DNA from: JANRKG01 sp033763635
Lineage (GTDB): Bacteria > Cyanobacteriota > Cyanobacteriia > GCF-001939115
Reading direction: 5' to 3'
Length of the DNA: 10,532 bases
Assembly: GCA_033763635.1 (NCBI GenBank)
Contig: JANRKG010000215.1
Location: 1-10,532 of the forward strand
Part shown: positions 6,096-10,532 of the stretch, piece by piece
Layout of the letters: each line of letters begins with the position of its first letter
How positions within the stretch are numbered: the first letter of the stretch is position 1
Position numbers and translations under genes: made by a program
Notes under the pieces: model-generated
What the model was told of the DNA's origin: nothing
The model's database searches: none
What the model saw: the letters and a program-made list of their open reading frames with translations, nothing else

Positions 6096-6182
6096 GTTTC
6101 GACTGAGTCAATTGAAAGAGAATTCGTAAAAAACTTGTGAATTATTTGTTGAGCCTAGTATTTTTGCGCTTTGCAAGGGAAG

Positions 6183-6288
6183 CTTTAAGATGAGGATTAT
6201 TACTGTAAGAATGGCAGATTCCTTCTTCTTTCTTCAAATCCCTTACTTTAAGATGATTTATTAAGCGTCTTCCTCTGGTCTTATTACT
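6183..6288. repeat. Short direct repeats between sixA and the GT2 gene
   Basis: CTTTAAGATGA occurs at 6183-6193 and 6246-6256, and TTATTACT at 6197-6204 and 6281-6288. They lie in the 269-bp non-coding gap (6096-6364) that holds the promoters of both diverging genes. No firm -35/-10 pair could be assigned. Confidence 0.4.
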
Positions 6289-6364
6289 CTAGATACTTCC
6301 TCCATCAGGTTGCTTCATTAGACTGATTCTATTTTTTCGCACTTCAAGTTTATTGGTGCTTTCC

Positions 6365-7354
6365 ATGCGTTTCAGTGTTGTGATTACGACTTATAATCGA
6401 CTTCCTTTGTTGAAGCGGGCTATTGATTCGGCACTGAACCAAACAGTTCTGTGTGAGGTCGTAGTGGTGGATGATTGTTCATCGGATGGAACAGAAGATT
6501 ACGTACAAGAGCTTTCCCAGCAACTTAAACAAAGCGGCAGGGGGTCGTTAATCTACCATCGCAATGAAACCAATCAAGGGCATGCCTGTTCTGTCAACAC
6601 GGGAGTTCAACTGGCGCAAGGAGAGTGGATCAAGTTAATTGATGATGATGATTATCTGGCTCCCAACTGCTTAGAAGAGATGATCCGTGCCATTCGCTTG
6701 CATCCCCTGGCGGTTATCTGCTCGTGCCAATCCCTTCAGGTTGATAGCGAAGGAAAAGAACTGAGCCGGACGCGACAGCCAGGCCCCGGTAAGGTTTTTT
6801 ATATTCCCCAGAGCGATGTGCATTACGGAATGCTGTTGGAGCAAGTTCCCTTTGGGACTCCCGTTCAAGTGGCGTTTCAACGGGAGGCTTTCCTGAAATC
6901 AGGAGGATGGAACTCTTCCTTAGATACCAATTGTGACGACATCGACTCCTGGGTTAAGATTGCTCGCTTTGGAGATGCCCTATTTATCAATCATTGCTTG
7001 GCCTATCGAACAATTTGGCCCGGAGCTTGCAACTATCGATTTTCCATTGAACAACGCATGGAAGCCAATTTTCTGGTGAAGCAGCAAATTTACGAGCTAA
7101 TCCATGCTGACAAAAGAACGATTTCTCCTTCTTTGTCTACGGTTCAAAACTATCTGCGGCTGCATTGGGGGTTAGTGGCTTTAAAGCAGAAACAAATGGG
7201 AAAAGCACTGCAAATGTTTCTGCCTGCATTCCTATCTTTTGCTGCTTGGAAGTTGCTGCTCCAAGTGCATTCCCGTACTCATACTCCCACCATTCGCCGA
7301 ATTGTTCTTTCAGAATCAGATACGCCGACACCTCAAGTCCCAGTTCCTTCTTAA
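6365..7354 (+). CDS. GT2-family glycosyltransferase (GT-A fold)
   Basis: The 329-residue protein starts with the family's first strand and loop, MRFSVVITTYNR, then VVVVDDCSSDGTED (32-45; Asp36/Asp37 hold the nucleotide) and LIDDDDYL (91-98), the metal-binding DxD-type motif. CDDIDSW (190-196) is placed where the catalytic base region lies in inverting GT2 enzymes. The C-terminal part (about 230-329) has one hydrophobic stretch (MFLPAFLSFAAWKLLLQ, 284-300) that could rest on the membrane, and a Pro-rich tail. The role is sugar transfer onto a glycan, lipid or protein; donor and acceptor cannot be read. I chose ATG at 6365 because the fold begins there. TTG at 6353 and GTG at 6356 are in frame and would add four or three residues; none has a clear ribosome site. 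It faces the proteinase remnant tail to tail. Confidence 0.88.
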   Translation: MRFSVVITTYNRLPLLKRAIDSALNQTVLCEVVVVDDCSSDGTEDYVQELSQQLKQSGRGSLIYHRNETNQGHACSVNTGVQLAQGEWIKLIDDDDYLAPNCLEEMIRAIRLHPLAVICSCQSLQVDSEGKELSRTRQPGPGKVFYIPQSDVHYGMLLEQVPFGTPVQVAFQREAFLKSGGWNSSLDTNCDDIDSWVKIARFGDALFINHCLAYRTIWPGACNYRFSIEQRMEANFLVKQQIYELIHADKRTISPSLSTVQNYLRLHWGLVALKQKQMGKALQMFLPAFLSFAAWKLLLQVHSRTHTPTIRRIVLSESDTPTPQVPVPS

Positions 7355-7361
7355 CTGGGAC
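7337..7361. terminator. Hairpin across the GT2 stop codon, possible convergent terminator
   Basis: GTCCCAGTT and AACTGGGAC form a perfect 9-bp stem with a 7-nt loop, overlapping the TAA of the GT2 gene. No T-run follows on either strand, so it is not a standard intrinsic terminator. Its place between converging genes suggests a shared 3' end or transcript-protecting structure. Confidence 0.4.
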
Positions 7362-7374
7362 CGCAAGAAATTGA

Positions 7375-7851
7375 TTAGGGTCTGACGCGAATTCGAGCAC
7401 CTTCCGGTAAGGGTCTCCCTTTGGGTTCTGGCAAGGCAGGTCGCCGATCGTAGGGCATCGGAATATACTGCACTGTAGGACGGCCTTCTTGAGATTGGGG
7501 ATAGAGTTCCATCAAGGCATAAATTGATTTGGGTAAGCCGACGGTAATGGGCAAACCGAGATCTGTCGCTTCTTCCACCGTGACCGGGTAATCATGGGTG
7601 ACTCCTCCAGTCGTTAAGGATTCTACAATCCCGTCCACTTTTTGGGGATCAATCTTCGGATTGGGAATGGCATCCTGAAGCAGTGTCCACACAAACCGTT
7701 GGACCTGGTTTAGGGCTAGATCAGCCATGATCAGGGTTTGATCATCAATTTCACTGATCGGCTTTTCTTCGACAACTTTTAAGGCACTCGCCGCTGGAAA
7801 ATTCCCCAATTGCGGGTCTACAGGCCCCAAAACTGCATTTGGGTCCATCAC
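7375..7851 (-). pseudogene. SDH-family Clp-fold serine proteinase, N-terminally truncated remnant
   Basis: The frame (158 residues from a GTG) matches the second half of the SDH family of Clp-fold serine proteinases. MDPNAVLGPVDPQLG (2-16), EIDDQTLIMADLA (34-46), THDYPVTVEEATDLGLP (85-101) and YALMELYPQ (111-119) are familiar from full-length proteins of nearly 300 residues. In those, MDPNAVLGPVDP lies mid-protein, after the part carrying the catalytic Ser. Upstream the frame reaches a TAA after 14 codons, and only the last one or two look like family sequence. The catalytic half is therefore absent. The remainder has no stop or frameshift, so the loss may be recent, or the piece may still be translated (GGAAAG lies 5 nt before the GTG). 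The family match is from memory; a genuine short protein is the alternative. Confidence 0.72.
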
Positions 7852-7879
7852 AAGTGCTTTCCGCTGCTTGTGATTGTAT

Positions 7880-7891
7880 ACAGTATACTGT
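7880..7891. promoter_or_regulatory. Perfect 12-bp palindrome
   Basis: ACAGTATACTGT is a perfect palindrome, with a second GTATAC just before it (7876-7881). It lies 29 nt upstream of the proteinase remnant and 113 nt upstream of the M20 gene. It could be an operator, or mark the end of a rearrangement. Confidence 0.35.
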
Positions 7892-7908
7892 TATTAAGAA
7901 TTGCAAAT

Positions 7909-7934
7909 GGGTAATAGGTAACGGGTAATGGGTA
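7909..7934. repeat. GGGTAAT-type short tandem repeat
   Basis: Units GGGTAATA, GGTAAC, GGGTAAT and GGGTA lie head to tail. Such GGGTAAT repeats are familiar in cyanobacterial non-coding DNA. It sits just beyond the point where the proteinase sequence breaks off. Confidence 0.6.
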
Positions 7935-8004
7935 TTTCACTGGCCGTTACGATTATTTACTGCCCATCATCATTCCCCTTCTAACGTGCATCCCCCAAGC
8001 TTCT

Positions 8005-9246
8005 ATGATTGTTCTTCCCCGTCTTACCGTTAATTGCGATCGCCTCAATGGCAGCCTCCTCGAACTTGCAGAAATGGGTCGCCTACCGAATGGAGGTGTG
8101 AGTCGAGTCGCCTTCACTCCAGAGGATCTTGGGGGGCGGGAGCGGGTCCGGGCCTGGATGCAAGAGGCCGGGATGACAGTACGGACGGATGCGGCAGGGA
8201 ATATGATTGGCACCTATGCCGGAACGGTTCCAGGTGCGCCTTCCCTGGCAACGGGGTCTCACATTGATACAGTTCCAATCGCAGGGCGTTATGATGGCTG
8301 CCTGGGTGTTCTGGCGGGAATTGAGGTGGTGCGGGTGTTGCAGGAAAATCGTCTGCGGTTGAAGCACCCGATCGAAGTCATTGTCTTTACGGATGAAGAA
8401 ATCAGTGTGATTGGCTGTAAGGCGATGGCGGGGAATGTGAAGCCAGATCCGAATTATTATCGCCGTAGTGATGGCACCTCGATTCAAGCTTGTCTGGAGA
8501 GAATTGGGGGAGATTGGAAGCAAATTGCGACAGCCCGACGCGATCGTTCTACAATGGCTGCTTTTGTGGAACTGCATGTGGAGCAGGGCGGTATCCTGGA
8601 GCAGTCGGGAACTCAGATCGGAGTTGTGACGGGGGTGGTGGGACAGTATCGGTTTGGGGTGAAGGTGCTCGGTCGTCCCAATCATGCAGGAACAACGCCG
8701 ATGAATCAACGCAAGGATGCCCTGGTTGCTGCTGCCCAGATGGTACTGGCGGTTAATCGCTTGGGGACTGAAACCCCAGGGGATCAGGTGGCAACGGTAG
8801 GGTATTTAACAGTTTCGCCCAATGCGACCAATGTCGTTCCTGCCCAGGTTGAGTTTAAGGTGGATCTGCGAGATCTGTCCCAGGACCATCTGGAGACGCT
8901 GATCCAACAGATGGAGCAAGAATTTCGGACGATCGCCGCTGCAACCGATACCGAAATTACCATTACTCAACTGCTGCACATCCGGCCCACGTTGGCAAAG
9001 CCGGAGATTATGGACACGATCGCCCAGGTCTCTCAATCCCTCAACCTGAGCCATGAGACCCTTCCCAGTCGTGCTGGACATGATGCCCAGGAAATTGGAC
9101 GGTTTACGGATATGGGGATGATTTTTGTTCCCAGTCGTGCCGGGATTAGCCATTCTGAAGAAGAATATACTTCCCCCGAAGAATGCGCCCAGGGTGCAAA
9201 TGTATTGCTACAAACCCTATTAATATTGGACGAAAAATACCCCTGA
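8005..9246 (+). CDS. Zn-dependent M20-family amidohydrolase (carbamoylase / allantoate amidohydrolase type)
   Basis: The 413-residue length is normal for this family. The two-metal site is complete: GSHIDTV (His86), GRYDG (Asp97), TDEE (Glu131 as likely base, Glu132 as ligand), HVEQG (His191) and SHSEEEYT (His383). GRPNHAGTTPM (223-233; His227) lies in the lid/dimerisation domain and contributes to the active site of its partner subunit. Relatives cut N-carbamoyl amino acids, ureidopropionate or allantoate, releasing ammonia or amino acids. The substrate here cannot be fixed. After the Glu pair it reads ISVIGCKAM rather than the G-S-R-F usual in carbamoylases. The start is ATG at 8005, with no good ribosome site. 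It stands alone on its strand and converges with the MFS gene 38 nt away. Confidence 0.88.
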   Translation: MIVLPRLTVNCDRLNGSLLELAEMGRLPNGGVSRVAFTPEDLGGRERVRAWMQEAGMTVRTDAAGNMIGTYAGTVPGAPSLATGSHIDTVPIAGRYDGCLGVLAGIEVVRVLQENRLRLKHPIEVIVFTDEEISVIGCKAMAGNVKPDPNYYRRSDGTSIQACLERIGGDWKQIATARRDRSTMAAFVELHVEQGGILEQSGTQIGVVTGVVGQYRFGVKVLGRPNHAGTTPMNQRKDALVAAAQMVLAVNRLGTETPGDQVATVGYLTVSPNATNVVPAQVEFKVDLRDLSQDHLETLIQQMEQEFRTIAAATDTEITITQLLHIRPTLAKPEIMDTIAQVSQSLNLSHETLPSRAGHDAQEIGRFTDMGMIFVPSRAGISHSEEEYTSPEECAQGANVLLQTLLILDEKYP

Positions 9247-9284
9247 TCGAGATGGGATTAGGCTTTTCCTCGTCTTAAAATCCA

Positions 9285-10532
9285 CTACACCCAAAATCCT
9301 CGTATCAATTTGCGAATTGAGTAGCTCCGATTTTCCTGGACGAGCACCAGGGGCAGCAGGGCCACCAAGCGCAATACGCTGGAAAGGGCAAACAAGCCCA
9401 GAAATCCACCGTGTTCATTCGACTGAGCCAGAAATCCGCCTGTTGTGGTCCCCAAAGCCCCGCTCACGCCTCCAATGGCCGCAGCGATCGCAAAGTAGGC
9501 TGCATGGTGTTGGGTGGGGGCAATTTGCATTTGAATGTTGTTGTTGCACAGGTCGATCGCGGCCCAGGTACCCCCTGCCAGCATGTGCAGAAATGGCAGC
9601 CACAACCAAAGATTAAAGGAGTTGGTATTCACTCCCAACCAGAGTAACGGAGTGACGGCAACTAAAATTCCCACCAGGAGCAGAATGGGACGGTTCCCGA
9701 AGCGATCGGCTACTTTTCCCCAAATCATCAGCAAAATCAGGTTAGCGGCAGATCCCATCCCGTTATAAACCGCAACCCAACTGACATCCAGGGAAAGATT
9801 ATCGAGCAAATACAGGTTAAAAAAAGGACCACTGATGTTAACGGCAAAAGTCCACAGACTCAGGTACAGGAGAAACTTGAGAAAGTTGGGATCTTGTAGC
9901 AGGTTCGGTAAATCAGCGGTGAGCGCCGATGCCCCTGTTTCCTCCAAATGAGCGGGGTCAGAACTTGCTTTTTCAAGGGCGATCGCTTTTTTTCGCTCTT
10001 GGGGATTGATATCTGCCATCAAAAACTGAAATCCCAGGCTGATCAGCCCCATCACGACCCCACAGCCCAAGATCACTCCATATCCCTCCAGGGAACCTCC
10101 GGGCCATGCGGAAACCGCAAACCCCAACAGGGGAACACAGATCAGACTGGTCAGGCTAGAAGTCCCATTCCGAAAGCCAAAATAGCGACCCCGTAACCGA
10201 CGGGGCACCAGGACTGCCATCCAACTGAGCCAGGAAGCACTGCCCAAAGAGGCCAGAACATAGGTGATACAAACGGTTGCCAGCGTCCAATTGATGAGCC
10301 AATCAGAATCAACCCGATGCTGGCTGAACAGCCAGATGCCTACGACCAAAATTAACCAGACGGATCGAGCGGGGCCGAAGATCCACAAATGATACCATTG
10401 GCGACTGGTGGTACGATCGCAGACCATTGCCCCCAACGGTTGCAACAGGTTCGCTGTCATGGGAATCGCTGCCAGCAACCCAATTTCCATCGGGCTGGCG
10501 TGCAATTCTACCAAAAAATTACTCAGCAGCAC
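9285..10532 (-). CDS. Major facilitator superfamily transporter (5' end outside window)
   Basis: An open frame of 415 codons runs to the window edge. The edge codon is GTG, but the first residues (LLSNFLVELHASPMEIGLLA) look like the middle of the first membrane region, so the true start lies outside. Some 11 hydrophobic segments are visible, split by a charged cytoplasmic loop (about residues 173-217, rich in E and K). RRLRGRYFGFRNG (110-122) between early helices and GKVADRFGNRP (274-284) in the second half fit the short basic loops of MFS proteins. MFS carriers exchange or cotransport small solutes across the inner membrane; the substrate is unknown. No helper genes lie next to it within the window. 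The stop is TAG at 9287-9285. Confidence 0.88.
   Translation of the reverse strand: MLLSNFLVELHASPMEIGLLAAIPMTANLLQPLGAMVCDRTTSRQWYHLWIFGPARSVWLILVVGIWLFSQHRVDSDWLINWTLATVCITYVLASLGSASWLSWMAVLVPRRLRGRYFGFRNGTSSLTSLICVPLLGFAVSAWPGGSLEGYGVILGCGVVMGLISLGFQFLMADINPQERKKAIALEKASSDPAHLEETGASALTADLPNLLQDPNFLKFLLYLSLWTFAVNISGPFFNLYLLDNLSLDVSWVAVYNGMGSAANLILLMIWGKVADRFGNRPILLLVGILVAVTPLLWLGVNTNSFNLWLWLPFLHMLAGGTWAAIDLCNNNIQMQIAPTQHHAAYFAIAAAIGGVSGALGTTTGGFLAQSNEHGGFLGLFALSSVLRLVALLPLVLVQENRSYSIRKLIRGFWV

Noticed and set aside
8083..8709. A 208-residue minus-strand frame within the M20 gene
   Set aside because: It is rich in His, Ile and Pro with no recognisable motif, and it lies opposite well-conserved metal-site sequence of the hydrolase.
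1..10532. A single new defence or signalling system linking PP2C, STAS and SixA
   Set aside because: The three genes are in separate transcription units kilobases apart, and no kinase, sigma factor or effector joins them. Proximity alone is not enough.

Overview
The window looks like chromosomal DNA from a cyanobacterium. Three things point that way. Perfect HIP1 octamers (GCGATCGC) occur at 3460-3467, 8036-8043, 9484-9491 and 9979-9986, among many partial GCGATCG/CGATCG sites. There is a PirA-like small protein behind a perfect NtcA-type box. The non-coding DNA carries short heptamer-style and stuttering repeats. The repeats suggest a filamentous, Leptolyngbya- or Oscillatoria-like lineage, but this is inference. 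I see no tRNA, rRNA, CRISPR array or transposase.

Layout. 1-1639 (-): a PP2C-type Ser/Thr phosphatase with an N-terminal zinc ribbon, whose C-terminal end lies outside the window. 1640-2065: a non-coding stretch with a hairpin, a purine-rich repeat and a perfect GTA-N8-TAC box. 2066-2233 (+): a 55-residue PirA-like protein followed by a clear intrinsic terminator. 2518-3627 (+): a saccharopine-dehydrogenase-like oxidoreductase, whose stop overlaps that of a convergent two-gene unit, 5110-3624 (-). That unit is a STAS anti-sigma-factor antagonist, then a GT4 glycosyltransferase 11 nt downstream. 5111-5600 is non-coding and holds two perfect palindromes and five adjacent tandem repeats with different unit lengths. 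5601-6095 (-): SixA-like phosphohistidine phosphatase. 6365-7354 (+): GT2 glycosyltransferase. 7375-7851 (-): a fragment of an SDH/Clp-fold proteinase that has lost its N-terminal half. 8005-9246 (+): M20 Zn-dependent amidohydrolase of the carbamoylase/allantoate amidohydrolase type. 9285-10532 (-): MFS transporter, N-terminus outside the window.

How the genes may fit together. Three genes belong to phosphorylation signalling: the PP2C phosphatase, the STAS protein with its phosphorylatable Ser, and SixA. Nothing in the sequence links them directly. The STAS-GT4 pair is the best candidate for a functional unit, possibly partner-switching control over making a surface polysaccharide. PirA, with its NtcA box, belongs to nitrogen/arginine control through PII. 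The Zn hydrolase would release ammonia or amino acids from carbamoyl or ureido compounds, but it is not in an operon with pirA. I found no clearly new multi-gene system. The most unusual DNA is the repeat mosaic upstream of the STAS gene.
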